Source: CAZEQJ01 sp964514385 (GTDB lineage: Bacteria; Bacteroidota; Bacteroidia; Cytophagales; Cyclobacteriaceae). From it: 64,000 nucleotides of DNA. The position numbers and the translations under genes are program-made. Below are positions 36,152 to 45,103 of this stretch, piece by piece. Every line of letters starts with the position of its first letter. The stretch's first letter is position 1. Location: NCBI GenBank assembly GCA_964514385.1, contig CAZEQJ010000009.1:1-64000 (forward strand), given 5' to 3'. The notes under the pieces were generated by a model, which ran no database searches, was not told the DNA's origin, and worked only from the letters and a program-made list of their open reading frames with translations.

Positions 36152-37644
36152 TTCTTATTGAGGATTAACTTATCTGCAATTATACGATCATTGGACAAAC
36201 GCGGAACTTTGTTCTGTCCTCCCAGCTTACCTTCGTCTTTCATATAGTCAATAAATGCATTTTTGCGCAATGAAGTTATATGGAGCGTTTCCAGCACTTT
36301 ACCATTGATCAGGTCAAAATAGTATGAATTTTGCTTTTGAAGCTGCTCGTCCAGGTCACGCTCAAAGTCTTCCATGCTTATCGGAGGGTTATCAAACTCA
36401 ATAAACCATTCATGGTGCGGCAGCCCGTTTGAAGGCGTTACCTGAGGGGCTACCGTGAATTCGACAATTTTTACACCTTCATATTTAGCTAATGTCAGCT
36501 GCAGGGCCTTTTCTACTTCCTCGCCGATCACGTGCTCTCCAAAAGCGGAGATAAAATGCTTCACACGTCCGCTTACAATCACCCGATAAGGGTTTTTACT
36601 TACAAATTTCACTGTATCTCCGAGGTTATATCCCCAAAGACCAGCATTACTGTTGATGATCACTGCGTAATTTTTGCCCACTTCCACATCGCCAATCTGT
36701 ATACGTTCCGGCTGATCCTTATGTATTTCATCCAGCTCTACAAACTCAAAAAATATTCCTGAATTCAGCAGCAGTAAGAGTCCTTCCTCATCCTTTCTGT
36801 CCTGATAGGCTATAAACCCTTCCGATGCAGGGTAAGTCTCAATGGAATCGATTTCTTTTCCGATAGCATCAAATAGCTTTTTGCGGTATGGTGAAAAATT
36901 TACACCACCGTAGACAAAAACACTGAAATTTGGAAATATTTCAATGATGGACTTCCCTGATTTTTTTATCAGTTCGTCAAAATACATTTGTACCCAGGGT
37001 GGGATGCCGCTGATCAACCGCATGTCCTCGTTAAAGGTCTCATCGGCAATCGTTTTCACTTTTGTTTCCCAGTCCTCTATACAGTTCGTATTGTAGTCCG
37101 GCATCTGATTGGATTTCAGATAATCAGGCACATGATGGTTGACGATACCGGAAAGCCTTCCTGTAGGTACGGCATGCTGATGATCCAGTACGGGACTTCC
37201 GGAAAGAAAAATGAGCTTCCCGTCAAGAAAACTGCTGTTTCCCGAGTCATGGATATAACTTAATAATGCATTTCGGGCACTGTTGATATGGTTTGGTATC
37301 GAGTCTCGGGTTATAGGAATGTATTTTGTGCCGCTTGTGGTACCACTGGTTTTCGCGAAATAGATGGGTAGACCGGGCCACAGTATGTTTTCTTCACCCT
37401 TTACCACACGGTCAACATATTTTTTCAGTCCCTCATAATCCCTTACCGGTACCTGCCTTTTAAAATCTTCATATGATTTGATCGTTGCAAACTGATGATC
37501 CTTTCCGAAAGCGGTTTCCCGGGCTTTTGAGATAAGATGCCGGAACGTTTTTTGCTGGTATTTTTCTGCCTCACGAGCCCATCTGTACTGTTGCTGTACG
37601 ATGATGGAGGCAAGAGGTCTGCTTAGAACTGATCGAATTCCCAT
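36148..37644 (-). CDS. GH3 family acyl-acid-amido synthetase-like protein
   Basis: A 498-residue adenylating enzyme. YFAKTSGTTSGTKYIPIT near residue 105 is the ATP P-loop-like motif, and GLWGYNLGDTVKFVSKNPYRVIVSGR the second motif with the hinge, before a C-terminal domain of about 110 residues. GH3 proteins in plants join amino acids to jasmonate or auxin; the bacterial members are of unknown substrate. It is first in the operon with dxr and rseP, overlapping dxr by 4 bases. Confidence 0.86.
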   Translation of the reverse strand: MGIRSVLSRPLASIIVQQQYRWAREAEKYQQKTFRHLISKARETAFGKDHQFATIKSYEDFKRQVPVRDYEGLKKYVDRVVKGEENILWPGLPIYFAKTSGTTSGTKYIPITRDSIPNHINSARNALLSYIHDSGNSSFLDGKLIFLSGSPVLDHQHAVPTGRLSGIVNHHVPDYLKSNQMPDYNTNCIEDWETKVKTIADETFNEDMRLISGIPPWVQMYFDELIKKSGKSIIEIFPNFSVFVYGGVNFSPYRKKLFDAIGKEIDSIETYPASEGFIAYQDRKDEEGLLLLLNSGIFFEFVELDEIHKDQPERIQIGDVEVGKNYAVIINSNAGLWGYNLGDTVKFVSKNPYRVIVSGRVKHFISAFGEHVIGEEVEKALQLTLAKYEGVKIVEFTVAPQVTPSNGLPHHEWFIEFDNPPISMEDFERDLDEQLQKQNSYYFDLINGKVLETLHITSLRKNAFIDYMKDEGKLGGQNKVPRLSNDRIIADKLILNKK

Positions 37645-37660
37645 AACTTGAAATCAGTGT

Positions 37661-37691
37661 CAAAGTTGTATTTTTTTTATAACATTTAAAA
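37661..37691 (-). promoter_or_regulatory. Putative promoter of the GH3-dxr-rseP operon
   Basis: On the minus strand a TTTT element (37688-37691) is followed by exactly 19 nt and CAACTTTG (37661-37668). This fits the Bacteroidota pattern TTTG-N19-TAnnTTTG with TTTT and CA in place of TTTG and TA. The predicted leader is about 10 nt. The same arrangement recurs before dnaA. Confidence 0.45.
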
Positions 37692-37737
37692 CTGAATATA
37701 GCATTACCGCGTAGAAATTGTGTAAATCGAAAAATCT

Positions 37738-39201
37738 ATGAAGCGACTGATCCTTTCTTTAATTACAGGTTTTTTAGGAGGTATACTGGGCACATTGCTT
37801 ATCCTAAGCGCTTACCAGTTTACTCCCGAGCAGGCAGAAAATACCCAAACCAGCAAAGAGGAGCTTTCTGTTCAGACAAGCTACGAGCCTGAGTCATTAA
37901 AATCTGACCAGTTATCTGCTGCAGGAGAGATTGCGGATGCCGGCGCCAATTTTTCCCTGGCATCAGAGAAATCCACACCCAGCGTTGTTTATATACGAAC
38001 TATCACAGAAGGCAGATATGCGCGTTCATGGATTGAATTGTTTTTTGAAGGCGGCACAACTACTCAACAGGTGAGTACAGGATCAGGTGTGATATACACA
38101 GCCGATGGCTATATAATAACGAATAACCACGTCATAGAAGGAGCTGACCTGATACAGGTGATCATAGGTAAAAATGAATATGACGCTACAGTGGTCGGTA
38201 CTGACCCCAGCACTGATCTTGCTGTACTTAAAATTGAGGAAGATAAGTTAAACGAGATTGAAATTGGCAGCTCACGCGAGCTCAAGGTTGGAGACTGGGT
38301 GCTGGCAGTAGGAAATCCTTTTAATCTTAACTCTACCGTTACAGCTGGTATAGTAAGTGCTAAAGGCCGGGATATCAATATATTGAAGGGGCAGTTTCCA
38401 CTGGAGTCATTTATCCAGACAGATGCCGCCATTAACCCGGGTAATAGTGGAGGAGCGCTTGTAGATATAGAAGGTCGTCTTGTCGGTATTAATACTGCTA
38501 TCTTGTCACGAACAGGATCTTATGCAGGGTATGGCTTTGCCGTTCCTGTAGATATCGTGCAAAAGGTTGTGGACGATATTATTGAGTATGGTGAGGTACA
38601 AAAAGCCTTCATCGGGGCTGATGTGATTGACATTGACCTGGAGGTCGGGGAACGTCTTGAGCTCGACAACCTCGATGGGGTGCTGGTGTATTATTTGCAA
38701 AAAGACGGGGCCGCGGACAATGCAGGACTGAAAAAAGGTGATATCATCGTAGGTGTGAACGGCTATGAGGTGGACAACAGAAGCGCATTTGAGGAGCAAC
38801 TAAGTTATTATTCTCCCGGTGATAAGATCACTTTGACGGTGAGACGGGAGGGAAAAAATAAAACGATCGGAATTACTTTAGTGAATCGCGAGGGGACTAC
38901 CGAGGTGTTAAAAAAAGAGATATACACCAGTACAGCTCTGGGCGCTGATTTTGAGGTGGTATCCAAAATTGAAAAGGATATGATGGGCATTGAAAATGGG
39001 GTACGGGTGATCAAAGTAGAAGACGATGGGTTTATTCGCCGCCTTAAGATCGAAGAAGGCTTTGTCATCACCAAGATCAACAACATTACCATCAAGTCAC
39101 CGGATCAGCTTACTGATATTCTATCCAGAATAAAGGGACGAGTAATTATCGAAGGAATAAATAAGAGAGGGCAGAAAGATTATTATGCCTATTATTTTTA
39201 G
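37738..39201 (+). CDS. HtrA/Do-type periplasmic serine protease
   Basis: A 487-residue trypsin-like protease with an N-terminal membrane anchor or signal (MKRLILSLITGFLGGILGTL). The catalytic triad is visible: His131 (ITNNHVIEG), Asp160 (DPSTDLAVL) and Ser237 (NPGNSGGAL). Two PDZ domains follow, at about 285-380 (GVLVYYLQKDGAADNAGLKK) and 400-485. It degrades or refolds damaged envelope proteins in the periplasm. Its stop overlaps the convergent dnaA gene by 4 bases. It is likely stress-regulated, but no site is evident. Confidence 0.94.
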   Translation: MKRLILSLITGFLGGILGTLLILSAYQFTPEQAENTQTSKEELSVQTSYEPESLKSDQLSAAGEIADAGANFSLASEKSTPSVVYIRTITEGRYARSWIELFFEGGTTTQQVSTGSGVIYTADGYIITNNHVIEGADLIQVIIGKNEYDATVVGTDPSTDLAVLKIEEDKLNEIEIGSSRELKVGDWVLAVGNPFNLNSTVTAGIVSAKGRDINILKGQFPLESFIQTDAAINPGNSGGALVDIEGRLVGINTAILSRTGSYAGYGFAVPVDIVQKVVDDIIEYGEVQKAFIGADVIDIDLEVGERLELDNLDGVLVYYLQKDGAADNAGLKKGDIIVGVNGYEVDNRSAFEEQLSYYSPGDKITLTVRREGKNKTIGITLVNREGTTEVLKKEIYTSTALGADFEVVSKIEKDMMGIENGVRVIKVEDDGFIRRLKIEEGFVITKINNITIKSPDQLTDILSRIKGRVIIEGINKRGQKDYYAYYF

Positions 39202-40610
39202 ATCACCTTCATTTTTATCTTCTTTCGAAGCACCTGAATGGAGGAATTGAACTTGTGGTCCACGTCGATCATATCGTTGACAGACTGAACGGCATGGATG
39301 ACAGTGCTGTGATCCCTGCCGCCGAAGTAATAGCCGATAGACTTTAAGGAATGGTTTGTATATTCCTTGGCGAAATACATAGCCACCTGACGAGCGATCA
39401 CAATTTCCTTCTTACGTGTTTTGGCTTTGATATCATCGATGTTCACTGAAAAATACTCAGCTACCACTTTTTGGATATAATCGATACCTACTTCTGTTTC
39501 GATATTATGGATTATATTTTTCAGTGTTTGTTTTGCTAGCTCCAGATCTATTTCCCTTTTATTGAGAGAGGCCTGCGCTATAAGTGATATCAAAACACCT
39601 TCAAGCTCACGCACATTTGTATCAACGCTGTATGCCAGGTATTCTGTCACGTCTTCAGGTATTCTGATGCCGTCACTCTGCATTTTTTGTCCAATAATAG
39701 CCATCCTGGTCTCAAAATCTGGTTGTTGAAGATCAGCTGTAAGCCCCCATTTGAAACGTGACAGCAGACGCTCCTCCAGCCCTTTAAGGTCGCGTGGCGG
39801 ACAATCAGAGGTCATGATGATCTGCCTGCCGTTTTGGTGCAGGTGGTTGAAGATGTGGAAAAATATCTCCTGCGTTTTTTCCTTTCCTGAAAGGAACTGC
39901 ACATCGTCAATGATCAGTACATTTACCTGAAGGTAAAAATTCGAGAATTCCTGTATCTTATTACTTTTCAGGGCTTCGATAAACTGACTGGTAAACTTTT
40001 CGGAAGACACATAGAGTACAAATAGGTCAGGGTACTTCTCTTTTATCGCATTACCAATACTTTGTGCAAGGTGCGTCTTGCCAAGTCCAACACCCCCGTA
40101 TACCATGAAGGGATTAAAAGAATTGGCTCCCGGTTTTTGGGCTATGGCAAAGCCGGCAGATCTCGCCAGCCGGTTGCAGTCTCCTTCTATAAAACTTTCA
40201 AAAGTATAATTACGATTGAGGTTGGAATCCATATGAAACGGATCGAGTTGCTGGATAGAAAAAGGGGACTGGTACCCACTATCCTTTGGTTTTGTTTGAT
40301 TTGGGTTGCCGGGAAGGTTTACTGTATAGGGCTGTGACCCTTTGTTGCCCTTATCGACGATAACGGAATATTCCAATTTCCCGTGTTTTCCAATTTCCCG
40401 GTCTATGGCATTCCTAAGCTGGCGAACGTAATGCTCTTCCAGCCATTCATAGAAAAACTGACTGGGTACCTGTATGGTCAGTGTGTCCTGTTCATATTTC
40501 AGAGGCTTAATAGGAGCGAACCATGTATTGAAACTTTGCTCGTCAACCTCTTTTTTTATGTGCTGCAGGCAACTTTCCCAGATAATATGACTGTCAGTTT
40601 CCGTTATCAT
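39198..40610 (-). CDS. dnaA: Chromosomal replication initiator protein DnaA
   Basis: A 470-residue initiator. Domain I is at 1-85, a short linker follows, and the AAA+ domain carries Walker A GGVGLGKTHLAQ and Walker B VLIIDDVQFL. The C-terminal DNA-binding domain IV has RKKEIVIARQVAMYFAKEY and GYYFGGRDHSTVIHAV. I see no cluster of TTATCCACA-type boxes in the 227 bp upstream, so the origin is not placed next to the gene. dnaN does not adjoin it either, which is common in Bacteroidota. Confidence 0.96.
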   Translation of the reverse strand: MITETDSHIIWESCLQHIKKEVDEQSFNTWFAPIKPLKYEQDTLTIQVPSQFFYEWLEEHYVRQLRNAIDREIGKHGKLEYSVIVDKGNKGSQPYTVNLPGNPNQTKPKDSGYQSPFSIQQLDPFHMDSNLNRNYTFESFIEGDCNRLARSAGFAIAQKPGANSFNPFMVYGGVGLGKTHLAQSIGNAIKEKYPDLFVLYVSSEKFTSQFIEALKSNKIQEFSNFYLQVNVLIIDDVQFLSGKEKTQEIFFHIFNHLHQNGRQIIMTSDCPPRDLKGLEERLLSRFKWGLTADLQQPDFETRMAIIGQKMQSDGIRIPEDVTEYLAYSVDTNVRELEGVLISLIAQASLNKREIDLELAKQTLKNIIHNIETEVGIDYIQKVVAEYFSVNIDDIKAKTRKKEIVIARQVAMYFAKEYTNHSLKSIGYYFGGRDHSTVIHAVQSVNDMIDVDHKFNSSIQVLRKKIKMKVI

Positions 40611-40647
40611 TAGAACAATATTTCAGTTGGTTTTTTGAAGGGGCATC

Positions 40648-40678
40648 AAAGTTGTGAAAAAAATACAGATAATAAAAA
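40648..40678 (-). promoter_or_regulatory. Putative dnaA promoter
   Basis: On the minus strand TTTT (40675-40678) is followed by 19 nt and CAACTTTG (40648-40655), the same elements and spacing as the GH3 promoter candidate. The predicted start of transcription lies about 30 nt before the dnaA ATG. Confidence 0.5.
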
Positions 40679-40837
40679 CCGATTTCCTATTGACTTTTTC
40701 CTATCTTTTTTAATTAAAATTCCTAAGCCAACCAAAGGTAATAAATACCCCTTCTTCCTGTATTTTGTAATGATTTATTATCAGATAAATACAATTGAAA
40801 AAAAAATTGTAGCTTTAAAGAATTAAATATCCTGATT

Positions 40838-43800
40838 ATGCGACGCATTACTTTCCATTTATTTTTTGTTGCTATCGCCTTTGCCACTCTCTCCCCGGCA
40901 TATGCTGTCAACTGGGAAAAGCTGGTCAATAAAATCGAAGAAGCTGAGCAGGCGGGGGACTATGCAAAGGCAACCAAATTTATAAACAAGCTGGCAAAAA
41001 AGGCGGCCAAGAAACTTGGTGAAAATCACCAGTATACACCCTACATTTCACTCAAGAAAGCCGAAATCGCTCTCTATTGCGGCGAGATAGTTTTATTTCA
41101 GGAGAAGGTAGAAGATGCTATAAGCAAAAGCATTACTATTCATTCAGAAGACAGCCGTGCACATGCCACATTGCTTATCCAAATAACCGAAAGTTATATC
41201 ACCTATGGCAATCCGCTAAAAGCGCTGGGCTATTTTGAGGAAGCTGTGGATATCTTATCAAGGCAGTCCGGCTATGAGGACTCTGCTGCCTATCATCTTT
41301 CCATGCTGAAAGCGGAGATCCTGATGCAACAAGGCGAATACCGCAACGCCATTCTGGAACTGGCTTCATCTGAGGAATATTTTATCAACAATACAGCGGA
41401 CAGGATCAGCTATGTCGATGAATCAGGTAAGCTTATAAGCGAAAAAATAGATAAAGACAGGCTCGAACAAAACCTGAGAAATTATGCGGAATGGCTCAAC
41501 CTGAAGGCCAGGGTGCTGCATTCGAAAGGAGACTTTATATCAGCAGACTCAGCTTTTCTGTATGCAGGCAACTGGATTGACGATAAGTTAGGGAAGAGGG
41601 ATATCAATTACGCATTAAATCAATATTACCTGGGCAGAATGCTGGCAGATAATGGAGTAGGTGACATATCCACCAAATACCTCGAGTCATCCTATTTTGA
41701 CATATTAAAAGTAGTGGAACCAACACATTTTCAGGCCATTGAGGTCCGTTTGAGCCTGATCAAACATCTTATACTTCAGCAAGAAGAAGGTAAACTAAGT
41801 ACCCTCACCAAAGACACAGAAAAAGTATTTCTTAAAAATCTCGACAAGGAAAAGAGCCTGTGGGTAAAATATCTCAAATACCTGTCGGCATTGTATCGCA
41901 TTGAACAGGGGGCTAAGGTTCAGGTGAATATCCAGCAGGCGGTGTTCTCAGATGCCTCTGGCTTTCTGCTGGCCAATGCACATCCGTACGGACTGGAGTA
42001 TAATGAGCTGATCTACCAGATGCATCTTGCCAATGAAGACATGTCGGCAGCTATGAATACCTTAAACCAGAATGTGCAGTTTGCGACAGAAATCACAGGA
42101 GAAAACTCCCTCATAACCCATCTTCATAAACTGTATCGTGCTGAGCATCTTTCACGATTCACCGACCAGATTGCAGAGGCAACCGATTATTTCAATAATT
42201 CATTTCAGGAGGTTGTTAAACCAAGGATATCTTTTGGCCATAAGGACTATGTGCGCCTGATCACGGATCAGGCATATATCTATCAGATCAATGATCGTTT
42301 TGAGGATGCTGCAACCTATCTCGAAGAAGCCCTGCTGGCTACTCGACGAAAATACGACAACAGAGACATCGAGTATGGTAAAACCCTGGAGAAGATTGCA
42401 AGACTTTATATTGATATTGGCGAATACCAGAAAGCAGGTGATATAATAAATGATGCGATCGATATTCTGGAAGGCTACGGCAATAGCGATCAGTCTATAT
42501 ACACGGTAATGGCTTACGAAACCAAAGCCCGGCTTTTAGGTATTCTGGCAGACTTTGACGCAGCAGAAGATATGCTTAAGGATGCTGAAAAGTTGAAAAG
42601 GAGATCCAAGACGAATAAAGATTACAATGAATATGAGTCGTATGAGCTGCTAGCCAGATTGAATATCGAATTGGGTAAGTACATTCAGACCGAATCGTAT
42701 CTTGATCAGATAATTGACCAGAAAATTAAGGTATTCGGCGCCAGAAGCCGCTTCCTTGTCCGGCCGCGGGCAGACCGCTCCCTGATCCACCTGGCCAAAG
42801 GCGAATATACCGAGGCGGAAAATGAAGCTCTGCTGGCCTATGATGTCGCAAGTAATATTTATGGCGACAATTCCACTCAAACAGCCTATGCTGCCCGTTC
42901 ACTTGAGGCCATTTACAATGCTTTAGGAAACTATGAAAAGGCAGAAGAGCTGATTCAGCAGATCCTACCCATTTACAGGGAGAAATTTGGAAAAGACCAC
43001 ATTGAAGTAGGTAATGCATTGAGTGACTTTGGCCTTGTACAGTACTATAAAAATGAAATTCCACCAGATGAAATCCTGGTGAGCCTCAATACTGCCGATA
43101 AAATAATAGCAGACGCCGTCGGAAAGCAGACCACGCAGTATGCAGAACTGCTGAAACGGCAGGCTATGGTATATATCAGGAAGAATAATCCGCAAAAAGC
43201 ACTGGAGCTGCTTGAAGCGTCAGAGCGTATCTGGAAGTCGAAAGCAGGAAAGCGGAATAATATCAAAACAGCAGATATATCCATGCTGATCGGTGATGTG
43301 CACTATTTTCAAAAAGACTATCGTGAGGCCGAGAACTTTTATAAAGAAGCTGCCAAATTATTTGAGGATTACTTCAATGACGATAACCCCGAATACGTGA
43401 AAGCACTTTCCAGACTTAGTAAAGTCTATTATATGCAGGGTGATAAACGCAGAGCTAAAGCCAGCCTGGATGAGGTGCTAGAAAAATACAGGGAGTTTAT
43501 CAAGATATATTTTTCATCACTAAGCGAACGCGAAAAGACGAAATACTGGAATACGATTAAAGATGACTTTGAATTCTACGCCACCATGGCATTGGAATTG
43601 GGCAATGATTTTACGGAATTGATAGAGGGATTATATAATAATGCCTTACTTACCAAGGCACTGCTTCTCAATTCGTCCATTAAGATCAGAAATCAAATAC
43701 TCGGAAGCGGTGATCCCGAACTGATCGCCAAGTATGAGGAATGGGTAAGCAAAAAGGAGTTACTGACCACTGCCTTGTCTATGAGCACTGACCAGCTTTC

Positions 43801-45088
43801 GGAGGAAAGGATCAACATCAACAGTCTGGCCGGCGATGTGGAGCGAATTGAAAAAGACCTTTCAAGACTTTCGGATGCCTTTGGAAAAGAAGAGGAAGCG
43901 CGTGAGGTCGTAACATGGGAAGAAATACATGCTGCGCTGGAAGAAAATGAGGTGGCAATGGAAGTGATCCGGTTTCGATATTTCGACCATGTATTCACTG
44001 ACAGTGTGCTTTATGCACTTGTTTATGTGCGTGAAGGAAGAAAAGAAGAGCCACGACTGAAGGTGTTGCCTTACGGAACCGAATTAGAGGGACGTTATCT
44101 GACCTACTACAGAAATGTGATAAAATACAGGGTAGAGGACAGCTATTCCAATGAAAAATACTGGCAGCCCATACGCCAGGAGCTTGGAGACTTCAGTAAA
44201 CTATATTTTTCTCCTGATGGAGCCTACACACAGATCAACCTTGAGGCTATCCCGATTGGAAGGGGACAATATGTATTAGACAGTGCTAATATTATCCTGG
44301 TAAACAATACTAAGGATCTCTACAATACAAAAAATAAGAGCCGCGAAGAGGGACCCTTGGTAAAGTCAGCCATGTTGTTTGGTAATCCCGAGTTTTATGT
44401 AAAAATGAATAACCCCAACCCTGCCAATACGCTGAGAGGTGAAGTAATATCAGATCTGCCTGGAACAGAAGTCGAGATCAAGAGCATTTATTCGATCCTC
44501 GAAGAAAAAGGCTGGGATATCAGCTTTTACTTGGATACGGCTGCCAGTGAAGACCGTGTGAAAAGACTTATGAATCCGCGTGTGTTTCATATTGCAACAC
44601 ATGGCTTTTTTACACCGGCACCGGAAATAGAGCAGGGCGTTGGGGGCATGAGTGAAGCAGCGGCCATGCAAAACCCGTTGCTTCGATCCGGTTTATTACT
44701 TACCGGAGCTGGTGATTTGCTGGCACAGACCCTGTACAACTATAATATTGAAAGTGGTGTACTTACGGCTTATGAAGCTATGAATATGAGCCTTGACAAT
44801 ACAGAACTGGTGGTGCTGTCAGCTTGTGAAACCGGGCTTGGCGACGTGACAATAGGTGAGGGAGTATACGGACTTCAGCGTGCCTTTCTGGTCGCAGGAG
44901 CTGAAAATCTTATCATGAGTCTTTTCAAAGTTTCCGATGAAGCTACACAGGAACTTATGACAGCCTTTTATGAAAAATGGCTGGAGACCGGTGATAAGCG
45001 AACGGCTTTCATCGAAGCTAAAAAAGAAATACGGGAGAAGTTCAAAGATCCTCTGTTCTGGGGCGCTTTCGTGATGATCGGTATATGA
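40838..45088 (+). CDS. Exported TPR-CHAT caspase-like peptidase
   Basis: A 1416-residue protein. A signal peptide (residues 1-23, ending SPAYA) is followed by about 1000 residues of TPR helices, with typical repeat units such as GEYQKAGDIINDAIDILEGY, GNYEKAEELIQQILPIYREK and KDYREAENFYKEAAKLFEDY. A C-terminal CHAT domain (from about 1090) has the caspase-type dyad intact: His1255 in FHIATHGFF and Cys1330 in LSACETGLGD, followed by YGLQRAFLVAGAENLIMSL. CHAT peptidases cut specific partner proteins; with a signal peptide this one should act in the periplasm or at the outer membrane. A single gene, convergent with a TonB receptor. Confidence 0.92.
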   Translation: MRRITFHLFFVAIAFATLSPAYAVNWEKLVNKIEEAEQAGDYAKATKFINKLAKKAAKKLGENHQYTPYISLKKAEIALYCGEIVLFQEKVEDAISKSITIHSEDSRAHATLLIQITESYITYGNPLKALGYFEEAVDILSRQSGYEDSAAYHLSMLKAEILMQQGEYRNAILELASSEEYFINNTADRISYVDESGKLISEKIDKDRLEQNLRNYAEWLNLKARVLHSKGDFISADSAFLYAGNWIDDKLGKRDINYALNQYYLGRMLADNGVGDISTKYLESSYFDILKVVEPTHFQAIEVRLSLIKHLILQQEEGKLSTLTKDTEKVFLKNLDKEKSLWVKYLKYLSALYRIEQGAKVQVNIQQAVFSDASGFLLANAHPYGLEYNELIYQMHLANEDMSAAMNTLNQNVQFATEITGENSLITHLHKLYRAEHLSRFTDQIAEATDYFNNSFQEVVKPRISFGHKDYVRLITDQAYIYQINDRFEDAATYLEEALLATRRKYDNRDIEYGKTLEKIARLYIDIGEYQKAGDIINDAIDILEGYGNSDQSIYTVMAYETKARLLGILADFDAAEDMLKDAEKLKRRSKTNKDYNEYESYELLARLNIELGKYIQTESYLDQIIDQKIKVFGARSRFLVRPRADRSLIHLAKGEYTEAENEALLAYDVASNIYGDNSTQTAYAARSLEAIYNALGNYEKAEELIQQILPIYREKFGKDHIEVGNALSDFGLVQYYKNEIPPDEILVSLNTADKIIADAVGKQTTQYAELLKRQAMVYIRKNNPQKALELLEASERIWKSKAGKRNNIKTADISMLIGDVHYFQKDYREAENFYKEAAKLFEDYFNDDNPEYVKALSRLSKVYYMQGDKRRAKASLDEVLEKYREFIKIYFSSLSEREKTKYWNTIKDDFEFYATMALELGNDFTELIEGLYNNALLTKALLLNSSIKIRNQILGSGDPELIAKYEEWVSKKELLTTALSMSTDQLSEERININSLAGDVERIEKDLSRLSDAFGKEEEAREVVTWEEIHAALEENEVAMEVIRFRYFDHVFTDSVLYALVYVREGRKEEPRLKVLPYGTELEGRYLTYYRNVIKYRVEDSYSNEKYWQPIRQELGDFSKLYFSPDGAYTQINLEAIPIGRGQYVLDSANIILVNNTKDLYNTKNKSREEGPLVKSAMLFGNPEFYVKMNNPNPANTLRGEVISDLPGTEVEIKSIYSILEEKGWDISFYLDTAASEDRVKRLMNPRVFHIATHGFFTPAPEIEQGVGGMSEAAAMQNPLLRSGLLLTGAGDLLAQTLYNYNIESGVLTAYEAMNMSLDNTELVVLSACETGLGDVTIGEGVYGLQRAFLVAGAENLIMSLFKVSDEATQELMTAFYEKWLETGDKRTAFIEAKKEIREKFKDPLFWGAFVMIGI

Positions 45089-45103
45089 TACTCTGCCCGA
45101 AGT

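Noticed and set aside
40611..40837. Replication origin next to dnaA
   Set aside because: The region is AT-rich, but no TTATCCACA-like DnaA boxes or their cluster could be seen, so an origin cannot be supported.
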